NCBI RefSeq assembly: GCF_037038585.1
Contig: NC_092521.1
Coordinates: 49,918,398-49,982,397, forward strand
DNA length: 64,000 nucleotides
DNA from: Patagioenas fasciata
Lineage: Eukaryota > Chordata > Aves > Columbiformes > Columbidae
Reading direction: 5' to 3'
Part shown: positions 38,931 to 51,800 of the stretch, piece by piece
Layout of the letters: each line of letters opens with the position of its first letter
Position numbering within the stretch: the first letter of the stretch is position 1
Notes under the pieces: model-generated
Database searches by the model: none
Seen by the model: the letters and a program-made list of their open reading frames with translations, nothing else
What the model was told of the DNA's origin: nothing
Position numbers and translations under genes: made by a program

Positions 38931-41905
38931 GAAATAAATCAAATGTTGAAGTTTTAATCATAGTCCTTAATGGGGCTGAGGGAAAAATCTATTCCCCCAC
39001 AGGAGGAAAACTGTAGCCTAACATAAAGGAGACAGACACTAGGAGAATCACTAGAGAAACATACTTGTTCCAGAAATAAACAAAAAAAAAACCACAAAAG
39101 AGAACACAATTTCTTCCAAGACATATGCTTTATTTGTTTGTTGTTTGCTTAGGGTTTTGTTTGTTTGTTTTGATTGGTTTGGGTTTTTTAAAGAACTGAG
39201 AGGGTCAAGTTAGAAAAACACTGTTGTGGTTTTAGTTGAACCTCACAGAGTCATATGCCTACTGTCACCATGTATTTACAAGACATATGCAAAGACAGAA
39301 GAAAATTCAAGGACGAGAAATAGTGAAATGGATGAATGAGTGGACAGAGTTGGCTTAGAAATCACTTTGGTAAGCCAAGTCCATTTGTGTCACTGCGTGA
39401 AAGGCACCACCAAGAACAAATGCTGAATAAGTATCTTACCATAATCCTGCAAAGTGTCCGATAGGGAGGAGAAGACTTACGATGACATCTTGATCAAGAC
39501 TGCTTTAATGCTGTGAGCACAGTAACTAGGGGCTTGACTTACCCTGAAAGCACTAAGTAAAGTTTTCAACACTTAGAAAAATACAGTAAATTCTTCAAAT
39601 ATACAGAAGTGGTGTGATAAAACGGTTTGAACACTGTATAAGTAATATAGAACAAAAAAAACATTGATCTCTCGTAGCTTCACTTCTCTCTGTGGTTCTA
39701 AATTTGCTGAATATTGTGCTCCCTGTCAAACTCCAATTTTCCAGTACTGCAAAATGTGGATGCAGTTTACCTAGTCAATTCTTTCATAGGTCATTTTTCC
39801 AAAGTAAACAACACATCATTTAATCACAAAACACAAACTGAATTCTTATACTAAAAGCATAGGGATAGAAAAGCAGATAAATACTTTCCTGTTTTGGGCC
39901 TACCTACAGTTTCTCTGTTTAACAGATGTTCATTTAGTACACTAGCTATTCTATAATTTTTTTTAAACGTGTGTGTGTGTTTGGTTTTTATAAGCCTCAC
40001 AGAAAAACAAAGCCCACAAAACCTGTGCCAGCACCTTAGCCTATGGCAGCAAAAACAGCTGTGCTGAACCAATGACCTCCTCCTGAAGCTGCATCTCCCT
40101 TCACAATCAGGCTCACAATCCATCACACTACCCACGTGAGGCAAGGAAGCACAACGAGAATGAATGGTGAAAGATAATCTTCCACCAGTGTGAAAACTGG
40201 CAAGAGTTTCTTCAGTTCCAGACTTCTGAACAGAATGGCATTTTAGCTCCTCAAAGCCATCAACTTTTGTGCTATGATTAAGCTGCTTACATGCATTTGG
40301 ATTGTGCTTGCAAAGGAGCACTCTGCTTTTTTGACACTTCAACAGCCAGTTTCAAATTAAATAAAAATTACTATTTAAATTGACTATTGCTCTTCATTGT
40401 TCTGTGCATCACATTTCTCTTTCCATATTTTATACATTTTTATATATATATATATATATACACACAAAGAAGAAAAACAATCATATGAAAAGAGAGAAAA
40501 AAAAAAAATGTAACCGATGACTCTCACTTACCCATCCATGAAAGCTTTCTGGGTGAGTTGCAACACTCAACACAAGGTGAGAAAGTTTGGCACATGGAAT
40601 GGGTTCTAAGCAAGCTCTGTCTTCTTCTCCAACACATCTACCCGCTCCTTTCAGCACTGCATATTCAACGGCTTTGTTTATTAACAGCTGCTTAAGACAT
40701 CTCTGTGTCAGCTTTCAGACCTCTGTGAATTCCATTCTCAAGCACTGAATATGGCCCTTGTTCAGTGATAGAAAAAATCCAGTTTGATACAGGTTCAGTG
40801 GCAGAGAAAATCCATATGATGTCACAGTAACAGGACACAAAGAACTGATCTAGTATTAAAAAAATCGCTCTGTCAGTTCAAATTTGTTCCGGACATTTTG
40901 ATGGAATATCTTTGCACTTGCAAATCTTTACACCCGAGGGGGTATTATCTATTCTCGCACAGCCAGCCAAAATCATAAATCCAGCGTGCACTTTGCATTG
41001 CTTGCTCTGCTGATTCAATAGGAATGTGATCATGCACCCAAGCCTGGCCTATCTTTTAGGTAGTCAAATTGTGCACAAATCTGGCACAAAATAACATTTA
41101 AGTATGACCAAAGAGGCAACCACTGCCAGGAGAAAAGACAATGCTGGTGAAAAGAGTAACAACCGTTCATGCCTGTGACAATTTTGATAACCAATCTCAG
41201 AATTCCATTACCATGGAAACTTCCATCCTCTCAAAACCATCCAGAATTACTGACTTAGGTGTACTGTGTCCTACAACACCAGGTATGGACTACATTAGAA
41301 TTAGAAAAAGACATATGCCAGATTAGGCAGTCCATTCACCTGCATATTGCTCACTGTGGGAATTATAATGACCACAGGGCACTACCTCATCTTCATAATA
41401 TTCTTTTAAACGAAATCATACTGCTTCTGTGAATACTTACACAACCTTTTGAAAATGTAGCAGAACTCCTTCACTGATAGCTTAGGTTCACGAATAGGAC
41501 ATAAATTTTAACTCAACACATGCACGAACAGGTATCTCCCTCCAACTAGCCTCTATGGACATATGTATGGAAGAGTTCTTTCATAGTACCATCTCTATAT
41601 TGAAAAAGTAAACAATCAAACAAACCAAAAAACAAAACACAAGGCAAACCAAAAAACAAAACACATGGCAAACCAAAAAGACATGCAGAAAAACTTGTTA
41701 TTCTTTTCTGTGCACTAGATGGTGTTTAACCTGGCATCATACCAGCAAAAACAAATTCCTGAAAACTAGCAAACTCAGGGCAAACACATACCTCTGCTGC
41801 CACTAGTAAACAAAATGTTTTTCTCTATTTCTGTTGAAGATACATACGAAAAAAAATAGTACTAAGTAAGAAAGTAATCTTATCTGTAAGTCATTCCTTT
41901 TAACT
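38931..41905. other. Spacer downstream of HRH4 copy B
   Basis: AT-rich sequence with a T/G-rich tract near 39133-39190, (TA)n at 40441-40460 and a 24-bp tandem repeat at 41621-41680. A 163-codon minus-strand open frame (40342-39851) has no recognisable homology. The 3' UTR of copy B should begin below 41906, but no clear AATAAA was chosen. Confidence 0.55.
41621..41680 (+). repeat. 24-bp tandem repeat, about 2.5 units
   Basis: Units 41621-41644 and 41645-41668 differ at one base (AAGG against ATGG at the end), followed by a half unit. Units are A/C-rich and probably arose from simple sequence. Confidence 0.9.
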
Positions 41906-42700
41906 CTAAATAGAAGGTGTGTTACGTGATCTCAATTTTGCAAACTTTTTGGGACACAATATTTTCATGAAAGCCATTCGAAACCTCATATGACAGAGAG
42001 GGTAAAGAAATGGGTTTAAAGAGGAGTTGAGCCACAAAAGCCAAAAGGTTATTTCATACAGGGATTTATGGACACAGGTTCCTCGGCAGGCTCCACGAAT
42101 AATCATTAGTAAACTGTATGGGGCCCAGCAAATGGCAAAGACACACACAATTATGGCAAGCGATTTCGCTATTTTCTTGTCCTGCTGCAGTTTTGACCCA
42201 GTCCTAGAATGAAAAGAAGCAGAAAATTCCCTTTTGAGAGCTGTGGAATTGGTTTGTGTTGGAGATGGGCAATTAGCCATCAGTGCTGGTCTCCATGACC
42301 TCGTTAAGGAAGAACCACTGTCCTCTGCCTCCGATGGAGAAGAAGATGCTCCTGGCCTTGGCAAGAGGCAAAATCCCCAGGACAGGCTGCCTCTCCTCGC
42401 AGGCTCACAGTCCTGCGTGCTGCCGTGCCGCTGCCGCCTCTGGATGCTGTGGAAGATGTGCACGTTGAAGTAGGTCACCGAGAGCAGCGGCACGAAGAAC
42501 TCCAGGGTGGACGCGCACAGGAGGAAGTACCAGTTGTCGAAGAACTCAGCGTAGCACTGATCCGCCGCTACCACGCTGCGTCCGGCCACGTGCTCCCAAA
42601 AGAGGATGGCCGGGCAGTAGAGAAGGAACGCAAAGACCCAGGTGGCCACCATCTTGATGACAGGGTTGGATGTGATTCCCTGCTGGGCTCTGTAAGATAC
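41906..42700 (-). CDS. HRH4: HRH4 copy B exon 3 (TM4 to C terminus)
   Basis: The 795-bp terminal exon starts after a CTCACAG acceptor with VSYRAQQG, with a stop at 41906-41908. It is about 98% identical to copy A over the first 130 codons and again over the TM6-TM7 part. Between them, roughly codons 131-170 of the exon are same-length but unrelated-looking ([10 protein letters not shown]... against [10 protein letters not shown]...). The tail is three residues longer than in copy A. Confidence 0.93.
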   Translation of the reverse strand, partial: VSYRAQQGITSNPVIKMVATWVFAFLLYCPAILFWEHVAGRSVVAADQCYAEFFDNWYFLLCASTLEFFVPLLSVTYFNVHIFHSIQRRQRHGSTQDCEPARRGSLSWGFCLLPRPGASSSPSEAEDSGSSLTRSWRPALMANCPSPTQTNSTALKREFSASFHSRTGSKLQQDKKIAKSLAIIVCVFAICWAPYSLLMIIRGACRGTCVHKSLYEITFWLLWLNSSLNPFLYPLCHMRFRMAFMKILCPKKFAKLRSRNTPSI

Positions 42701-45700
42701 CTGTGAGGGAAAAAGACATTCCACAGATTCAGATAACATTTTGGAACAACTATCTCAAAAAAAAAAAAAAAAGTAAGCAAGCAAGTCAAATATAATATTT
42801 GTTCTGTAATTCCCCAGACACCTGGAACTTCTTCACTTGTGTAAGGTCCTTAAAAACTCTGTTACTCTTGCTCCTCAAATAGTGTAGCTCTGTGATTGAT
42901 TTTAATACTTGGGATTGGAGAGGATCCGAAATTATGATGGTTAAACTACTGTTTGTCTTCCAGATGTGAAAAGATGTGACTTGTTTTCATCACCACCACA
43001 GGAAGGCAGCAATAATGGATCAGAGAATGAAACGGAGAATGAAAGCAGCTGTGAGACTTCCTTCCTGCACAGGCAAAAGTAGAAGCCTTCTATGTTAGAC
43101 AGGTTGCCATGTGAGACTGAAAACACTAGACAATATAATTTTTAATACTGTTTCCACTCGACTTAGCAGAAAAATCTATCCCACACATATGCTTTAACAT
43201 CTCTTACTTTATTGAAACATTCTGTTTTAATGCTCACTTTAACTTGTAAACAGCTCATTGCATCACTGCAAATCTTGATGTTTTGATGTCTACCCAGACT
43301 GCATTCATTTATTTTACTTTCTAGCCATAAATATTGGTGTTTGAAAAAAATATTAAGAATTAAAGACATGTCATCCAAAGTTAGGAAATACAAGAGTTAA
43401 AACCATCCTTGTAATAGCCCAGCCAGTATGTACAACACATACTTCTAGCTCTTGGTGTCCTGCATCTTTCAGAGTACAAGATAATCTGTTAGTGAGAAGC
43501 TGGACAATTTTATTTCCTCCATAGAGTTCAACATTTGTCATCCCAGGCTTGACTCAGACCCAGAACTACCTTCCTCATCAGCTTCCTATGCTGCTCATTA
43601 GCACAGCACCCGCATGCTATACAAATATTAATGAATGGTATCTTCACAGCCACATATGACATAAGTGGCATTGTCCCTGTATTATCAGTGAGTTTTAGAT
43701 TCTCTGTTTTGTACACCTGTGGACTGAAGATTCAGGCTCCTCTACATCTCAAAGCATCATATCAATTCAGAGCACAGCTCTGGTTCTGCAACAATAAATT
43801 TGCAACTCTTTGCAAGACCACAAGCATCTCAATGTAATAGGCAGAAAACAGGAAGCACAGCACAGTTTCACGGAAAGGTAAGTCTGAAATGACTGGCCAC
43901 AAGCTGGGTTTGCAGCAGAGGCAGAGGTGCATCCCAAGTCCATGAGGAAGTGTAATATCTTTTCTTTAGATAACAGCCCTATGTTGCACACATAAGGAGA
44001 GAAAAACAGAACGTGATACTGTAAACAAAGACCATCAACAGTGCATAAGAACATGGAGCTCAGTTGCAGAGGCCTTTTTAATTTACATTTCTCACATTCT
44101 GAGTTCTGCAAATTCATCAATATTTTTCAATATTACCTTTTCTTAAATACAGGGATTTTCATACATTGTTCCAGTAAAAAAAATAAACACACCCCAGCAA
44201 CAACCAACCCTAAAACCAGGCGAAGAAGACAAAGAGATTAGGCATTGTATCAGCACTTCCCAAACAAGAACCTCCTGATCTAACACAGCCCATGTCACTC
44301 GAGCTAGCAGACACATCAAAAGCAAGGGATGTTGACGGTCTTCCCTCTGGACCAAAAACCATGTAGAGCTTAGAAATGGTGAATGATAATATTTACCACT
44401 GGATTCCTTGGATTATCTTCTGAAGCAGAAGAATGATAATATTCAAGAAACACATCTTACCTCTCCGCATATTTTGATTCATTCTCCTTTTGGCATCACG
44501 AGATTGGTTTCCACCCTACTGTTTGTTGACAGCATATGTCAATCACCCCCTGTGGCAATGCAGAGCCTCATCTGATGTTCAGTTTGTCCATCCCACATCT
44601 CTCTTCATACCCTTTCCTCCTTTTAAAATTTATCTCAAGCCTACACACATCCTTGACTCAATGTAGTTTTCATTAGCACTCTTCTAACAACCAAAGCACA
44701 AGTTCTTCAGACTCCTGCTGCCCCTTTCCTACCTTGACCTTCTCACTTCCTCTGTAGCGTAATTCAATAATTTCTGATACGGGCAGTGGAAGTGAGATTT
44801 CAGAGAAGGGTAATGAAGCTGGTGAGGGGTCTGGAGCACAAGTCTGATGAGGATCAGCTGAGGGAACTGGGGTTGTTCAGCCTGGAGAAAAGGAGGCTGA
44901 GAGGAGACCTTATTGCTGTCTACAACTACCTTAAAGGAGGTTGTAACATGGAGGGTGTTGGTCTCTTCTCCCAAGTAGCAAGTGATAGGACAAGAGGAAA
45001 TGGCCTCAAGTTGCACCAGGGGAGGTGTAGATTGGATATTAGGAAAAATTTATTCATAGAAAGAGTTGTCAGGCATTGGAACAGGCTGCCAGGGGAGTGT
45101 TTGAGTCACCATCCCTGGAGGCGCTTAAAACAAATGTAGATGAGGTTCTTAGGGACATGGTTTAGAGGTGGACTTGACAGTGTTAGGTTAATGGTTGGAC
45201 TTGATGATCTTAAAAGTCTTTTACAACCAAAATTATTCTATGATTCTATAAATCATAGGCAAGGCATTGTCTTAAGTCTCAATTAAACATTGAAGCATCA
45301 GCATTTCTCAAAAAAAAAAAAAAAAGGTAAAATAATGAAGGACCATTTAACTTCTAGTGCTAACTGCAAACGCTTTGAGTTTTATAGAAACCTCAATATG
45401 TATAAAAGACTAATTAGAAATATTTGCCTTACCGCTTTAGTAACGGACAGAAAACGGTCGTAGCTGATAAGGACAATGCTGAACACCGAAGCTGTGCACA
45501 GTAGATAGTCCATGACTAGCCAGAGCTTGCACAGGCCTCTTCCCAAGTGCCATGTCCCTGTCAGGGCGTAAGGGATGTACAAAGGTATACAGAATGCACC
45601 TACGGAAATAAACCAAATGCACACATCAGTCAGCACTGCAGGCAACGCTCGTGGAAGCATAGAAATATTTCTGCGGTATCTGATAAAAGCACAATACTGA

Positions 45701-48700
45701 CTGGAATTGCCACGTGGAAGGCTCTGTATTCTCATGTAACCAATAAGCATTTTACTACAAACTAGTCACCAGTAACGTTCTTATAACTAATACCTTTCTG
45801 AAAGGTGTATCGAGATTATTGTGTATCATTATTACTTCTCCTGTTTATATCACCTGCTAAAGGAAGGAGCAGCTGACTTTTTTACCTGCTGAGGTAAACA
45901 CTATTCTGTATTAACTACCAACATTAAAGCAAATAGAAAACATCTTTCTCAGTCCCAATTTAATTTACTGTTTTCTGCAATAAATGATCTAATTGTCATG
46001 TTCTGTCCTCTTAGAAACATGATACAGTGTCCAAAAGTGCTCTAGAAGTAACTTTTAAGAAATATGATATGACTTTCAGACTAATCTTTCAAACTATATG
46101 ATCAAAAGCCTGACAAAAACCGCACAGTTAATTAAGTACACCCAGTCCAACATTTATTCTTATCATAATTCTTGGTCATAACCACTTTTCAGTGGTGAGT
46201 TGATAGGCTATTATCTGGGGGAACACACCAAGTGGTAGGAACATACATGAGTATCCCACACCCATGGCTATCTAAATTTAGGGTGTTAAATCCAAACATT
46301 GTGAAAGTGCCAACATGATCTCATTTTAACGAATTTCTAGGTGATGACAGTAAACAGTGTCACAATGCAGCCTCATGAGGCTGAAGAGCTAACGGTGCAG
46401 TTTGGTATGATGCAGAAGTGCAGCAAACAGCATCAATGCTGCAATGAAACAGAATCGCTGCATCTACAGAGCAACTAACACTTGCTCTTTCGAGCAAAAA
46501 GTCATGTTATAGATGTTAACCTTCACAGGAGGAAAAGGGTACTATTTCAAATTTAGATTTAATTCATAATAGCATGTACTCCTGGAACAGGTACTGAAAA
46601 GTACCTTGAGAGTTTCCATTTCCCTAACAATCTTACCATTCCTGTTATTCTCCCTCTACTAAGAATCAAGAAATCTCTACTCAAATCCAGCCATAGGTCC
46701 AGAAGGACAGAGATAAAACAAAAGCTGTTGAACATTAAAATCAGTTAGATTAAATATATTAAAAGAATAAGCAAAGGGGTCTGCAAGCACAAAAGTGTGT
46801 GCTTTTAGCATTCAGGATCAAGCAGAAAGTAAGGATAATTTAGGTAACCTTGAATCTAAATTGTGTAGCTACAGAGATACAAATGAGTTTGATTCTAAAG
46901 TACACAAAGCTTTTAAGCCAATTTAGAATGAAAACCTTGGTATTCAGGTAAACATATGACAGAACAAAATTTATGGAAGTTATGTAATGCCAAGTAAGCT
47001 CTACTTCCTTCTTTGGCAGAGGATGTTATTTACTTTGTACTTCTCAGCTAGATGCTGGTATTTGTTCAGTGTGGTGCTAGATTGTGAGCCAGATGACAGA
47101 ACATCGCTCTGTCCCCTGGTTTTCTATTCAATGCTGTGTTTTTCGCCTGCATACCACAGCCAGAAAGCAGGCTGCAAGATCTCTGCGGCACAACGAGGCA
47201 GGTGTCAGCTAGAAGATGGCATTAATTATGGGGGAAGGAATCAAAACATTATACAAGGAGATCTGGACATCACCAGGACCAAAGTATTAGAAGCCATCCC
47301 CCTAACAGAACTTCTGACACTGGCAACAAATTTTAACAAGAGTTTCTTCTACTTTTTCAGTATCCTTTTTAAATGTGTAAGTAAAACCAGTAGAATAAAA
47401 ACAGTTTTAAAATATTTTGCTGTGATATGACAAGAATATAATGAAATAGACACACCTGCTTAAAACCAGCCTTCTGCATACTCAATAATTTAACCACAAC
47501 TTTTACCAGAGACCCTCAGCACTTCAAAGAATATTGCAATACATCAATCTCCAATTGCACATCAAAATAGCATTTAATTGTACTTCTTCTCAGTACAAGT
47601 TTCAACATAAAATATGTCCCTATCTATAAATATGTATAATATCAAACTTCTTAGAAGCGACCTATACAAACACATTTTCCTAAGGTATGACTCTAGATAG
47701 AACACATACAGCAAAATGTTTTAAAATACTATTAATCACTAATTAGTTGCAGCCTTCATGTGATTACCTGTATTGTGTGAGAGTAGACTGAAATAGTAGA
47801 TATCAACCATGTATTCAAGCTCTGCCAGATAATATATGCTGTATTCCATTTCACTACCTGGATTTTAGTCAAGGCTCTTCACAACCAGCTCACATTCTTT
47901 GTTATTCCATATAGAAAAGGAGGCTGAGGGGAGACCTTATCGCTGTCTACAACTACCTTAAAGGAGGTTGTAGCATGGAGGGTGTTGGTCTCTTCTCCCA
48001 AGTAGCAAGTGATAGGACAAGAGAAAATGGCCTCAAGTTGCACCAGGGGAGGTGTAGATTGAATATTAGGAAAAACTTATTGACGGAAAGGGTTGTCAGG
48101 CATTGGAACAGGCTGCCCAGGGAAGTGGTGGAGTCACCATCCCTGGAGGTGTTTAAAAGGCATTTAGACAAGGTTATTAGGGACATGGTTTAATGCTAGA
48201 CTTAGGTTACAGTTGGACTCGACCTTCTGTGTCTCTTCCAACCGAAGTGATTCTATGATCCACACACAGTAGTATTTTTTTCCTAAAGCAAGAACATTAC
48301 ATATTACCTGTTTACCTAACAAAGGATCCATTTTTTTTTTTCTGAAAAATGACAGGCTGCTAAAACACCTCATGCAGTTTCCACCATTCCTCACCCTGCC
48401 CCTAGACACAGCACTGGGAAATAGTTCTCTTAGAAGAAAACACCCAGCAGAAGAAGCCCCACTGCTTCTCCTAAGATTCCAAGGACACAAACAGAACATG
48501 CCTCCACACTCATGACTTACCTACTGCAAAGTCAGAAATAGCGAGATTGAGAAAGAAATAGTTACTCCGATGCCTCAGGTTTCTGTCTGTGATGAAAGCA
48601 AAGATCACCAGGATGTTTCCCAGGGTGGTGACCAGAGCCAGCAGCACCATGAGGAACGCCAGCAGCACCAACACGCCCAGTGAAAACTCAGAGCTCGATG

Positions 48701-48809
48701 CCAGTGTGGACAAAGTCTCGTTAAATGTTCCAGTTGCATGCAGAGCTTCAGCAGTGCTGTTGTGCATGTTGGATATCCAGGTCAGTTCAGTCTGGGAAGA
48801 AAGTTGCAT
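41906..48809 (-). CDS. HRH4: Histamine H4 receptor-like GPCR, copy B (three exons, complete)
   Basis: This is the second full H4-like receptor gene, the one nearer IMPACT. Coding exons are 48809-48521, 45599-45433 and 42700-41906, with the same phases as copy A, giving 416 residues (402 from the second Met). It keeps Asp 3.32, Glu 5.46, the extracellular Cys pair, CWAPY and NPFLY, and has DRF in place of DRY, as copy A does. It differs from copy A mainly in exon 2 (for example [12 protein letters not shown]), in about 40 residues of the third intracellular loop and in the C-terminal end (RSRNTPSI). Exon offsets between copies are 13.36-13.47 kb, but the introns carry different CR1 insertions and do not visibly align, which suggests an old tandem duplication. 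Either copy may be the direct orthologue of the single mammalian gene. Confidence 0.9.
42701..45432. other. HRH4 copy B intron 2
   Basis: The 2.73-kb intron is close in length to that of copy A but shows no visible alignment to it. It holds a CR1 fragment at 44797-45252 and an A15 run near exon 3. No extra exon was recognised. Confidence 0.65.
44797..45252 (+). mobile_element. CR1 LINE 3'-end fragment in HRH4 copy B intron 2
   Basis: It contains [20 protein letters not shown] and [20 protein letters not shown], then a tail CTATGATTCTATA. It is antisense to the host gene. The wording ([26 protein letters not shown]) matches the copy at 47912-48258, so both belong to one subfamily that differs from the FADD-bearing copies at 36.5 and 53.8 kb. 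Confidence 0.95.
45433..45599 (-). CDS. HRH4: HRH4 copy B exon 2 (ECL1, TM3)
   Basis: The 167-bp exon lies between a CCGTAG acceptor and a GTAAGG donor, with codon phases identical to copy A. It encodes [15 protein letters not shown] followed by [15 protein letters not shown] (Asp 3.32) and [18 protein letters not shown]. This is the exon with the greatest divergence between the copies. Confidence 0.92.
45600..48520. other. HRH4 copy B intron 1
   Basis: The 2.92-kb AT-rich intron holds a CR1 fragment near its 5' end and about 160 bp next to exon 1 that are nearly identical to copy A. A 147-codon plus-strand open frame (46987-47430) has no recognisable homology and is probably chance. Confidence 0.65.
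47912..48258 (+). mobile_element. CR1 LINE 3'-end fragment in HRH4 copy B intron 1
   Basis: It starts at AAAAGGAGGCTGAGGGGAGA and runs through the [20 protein letters not shown] block to TTCCAACCGAAGTGATTCTATGATC. It is antisense to the host gene, ends about 100 bp before the segment shared with copy A and is not present in copy A. Confidence 0.95.
48521..48809 (-). CDS. HRH4: HRH4 copy B exon 1 (N terminus, TM1, TM2)
   Basis: It has the same structure as copy A exon 1, ending at a GTAAGT donor after the first base of a Gly codon. In-frame ATGs lie at 48809 and 48767 (MHNST). The TM1-TM2 half is almost base-for-base identical to copy A, with one difference seen in about 180 bp, while the N-terminal tail differs more (for example FNETLS against CNETLS). 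A CR1 tail sits about 260 bp downstream in the intron. Confidence 0.9.
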
Positions 48810-48834
48810 CTCGCAGAGTTATCCGAAAGGTTGA

Positions 48835-51800
48835 AATTCATGAGGAGTATAGAGAAGATAAGCCAAAAATCCAATAAATATTAAAAAAAGTTGACTTGCG
48901 AGCAGAAAATATTAAAAGGTTTTGATGCTAGATAAATGTAGTTTTCCTAAGATTCTTTAAATCATGTATATGTCTAGAAGAGCTACCAGCACAAAATACA
49001 CAGTTTTTCCAAGCTCATATTTTAAAATACAAGTTCTTTATGCAACCTGATCTTTATCTGTGGAGGTCAGGAGGGCTGATTTGAGATCCTCTCTTGCTTT
49101 CTTCCCTTCCTTCCTTCCTCCCTGCCTTGTTCTCTTCTCTTATAGAAGTGTTTTGCTTGCTAGTATTATGGACAACAACTGTTTCTGGAATTTTTTTCTT
49201 AATCTTGGGTACATATCCCTAGGAGAATTTAAACTATGTTCTAATTTAATCCTTGTTCATCTAGTGTCATTGTATTTTAGAGTCTGTGGTCCCTCCCTGT
49301 TGTGTTATACCTTTTTCTTTACAAAAAGCATGGTCAGCTTGGTTGTTGCTGTTCTTCTTCTTCTTTCTGTGGACCCTAGGGCTGGAAACTGATATGCTGT
49401 AGATGAGCATATATAGTTACTTACCAGAGCAGTTAAGCAGTAACAGTCCAACCCTCAGACAACAATTGCAAAACTCCCACTGAAATCAGTTGCAAAACCC
49501 TCTGTGGCAGCCCCAGTGACAGCATCAGCTGCTGCCACCCCAGAACCAGGGAATAAAATAAACTCCCTGAACACGAATGAGAGCTCAACAATTAACTTTA
49601 ATAGGATTAGGCTTTTCTTTCCACGCTGGTGGGAGAAATCATGTGTCTTCCACAAGTGCTTATTTTTTGTATGAGCAATGAAGCCACTTGCAGAGAGCTG
49701 TGAGTATTCCACAGTTGTAAAAATTCAATCATTTTTATTATGGGTTCTAAAAACACTTTGGTGTCTAATTTTAGATACTTAAATTTGAAAAATGTTGGCT
49801 GTCATGTCTGTGCTTTGTTATAGCAAAAAATTCATTAGCATTTGCCAAGAGCTTTTTCTAAATGTTTGAATGGCAGCAGCACAAACACCGCAAAACTTCA
49901 TACAAATATCTTTACAGCATGCATGTCCATTACTGCTGTAAACTTTATGTAATTTCCAGGTAATACTGGAAATGTAGAAAACACACTAGCCTTTTTCTGC
50001 TAGTAATACTGAAGCTGATCTAAAATAGGTTCTTGAGGTCCAAGCTATTATGTGGTTGAAAAGAAAATAAAGCAGTGAACAAATGTGAGGTCAAATTAAG
50101 GGTTGGGACAAGTCTGTATTCTGTCTGCCTCAACTGCCTGTAGCCTAATGAAGAGTGTAAGAACTTGGCAAAATACACTGCTGGTGTGCTCCACATGACT
50201 GATGATTTGTGACTCCAGGTACCAATATGGTAACAGAAGTGCCATTCAATCATTTTATTTTCACTTCATCTTCTAAAAAGTCACCTTCTTACCCCAAGAA
50301 TTTGTGCTTCTATGTTTTATTGCTAATTAAAGCCATCACAGAGTTCCTATAGACCTCCAAGGAGGGTAACAGTCATTCTGTGATTGCTTCACTGCAATCA
50401 GATCCAGAGAACAGCAGGAAAATTGCCACAGATACTGCCAAACCATGGATCCTACATGAACCATTACCATGTCTCAATTATACGTTTTCTTTGCTCATAC
50501 CTAATGTAACTGGTCCTTTTTTACTGGTTTCACCTTGCCAGGGGAGCAACAGCTCATTCCTGTGCATCCAAAGTGACAATCCCTTGGTAAGGGGCACTGA
50601 ACGTGGGGCGGCTCGCAAGCACAAAACATACCTGCTGCAAACCTCCGGCAGGGCCTGCTCAGAAACTGCACTGGGCCACATCACATACCCTAGAGGAAAG
50701 CACATAAAAGGTTTTCTTCTTTTAGACATGGGGGTGCTTGCCCTCGGTCAGGAAGGGGTCCTGGAATGGGTTTCCCCATGCCCAATAACACTCCCTCCTT
50801 TTCAACTGCAGAAGAGATAAGATGACCCAAGATCTTACGCATTTTTTACTACAGGAAACTTTCAGATATACTTCTGATTCCTTACTTGTACCTGATGGCC
50901 AGAAATGGCAGCTTGAGCTGGCAAGCTTTTTTACAGGCTGATGTTTGTGATGAATCAATGCACAGCCACTGGTCCCAGAAAAAAAAGCATTTGTTACCAT
51001 CTCCTGAACACCTGTGATCACCAAAAGCCTGCAAAAATCTTAGAAAAGCAAAAAAATCATAGATCCAAACTATGCATCAACAGAATATAGTTTCATAAAA
51101 AAACTCAAATAGACAAGCCACAAGGCTGAAAGCCACCGTTTGTAACAATTACAGTTTAAAACTGGATCCTCTTAATCACAAACCCCTTATCGAGTTTTAT
51201 GCATTTTTTTCTTCAGTGAGAATCTATGTTAAAATAATTAAAGCTAAAGTGTTAGTTAAATTACTCACGCACTTTGCAACTACTCTGCCTTAGAATGGTG
51301 CCATTACAGCTTTTTGCAAAAGTAAGAATAACATTTTGGACCGTTTCCTCTCAAGCTGCTTTACAAAGTATAAATAGCAATGTTTTCATTGTATCTTAAC
51401 CAAAAATTGTCTGTGCTGAGAAACTGAATGATAAGGATATTATGAGTACTAAATAATAAGGCTATACACATAATGACTTCTAAGGTATGACAACTACATC
51501 CTCATTTTTGTACCATCCAACAGGTTACCGTATTTTATATGTAACACATATGCAATAGCTGTGCTATACCTTGCTAAGGTAAGAAATGGAGAAAAATCTA
51601 AACAAGTAAGCTAAGAAATGTGGTATCATTTTGAATTCCCTACTTTTCTTTGACATGTTTATTTATTGCTGCAAGAATTAAGACACCCGCTTAAGTGTAA
51701 TAAAGTTTAGCCATCCAAGTGTTCCCTGGGAACCTGGAAATTCTGCTCCAAGTGGACACACCTTGTAACTTTTCAGTCTCTTATTGGATTTACCTGCTTC

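Noticed and set aside
39851-40342. 163-codon minus-strand open frame between the HRH4 copies
   Set aside because: Cys-rich in places but without a recognisable domain or spacing pattern; part is encoded by simple repeats.
46987-47430. 147-codon plus-strand open frame in HRH4 copy B intron 1
   Set aside because: No homology recognised, and it is antisense in an intron. Its length is not unusual for chance in a window of this size.
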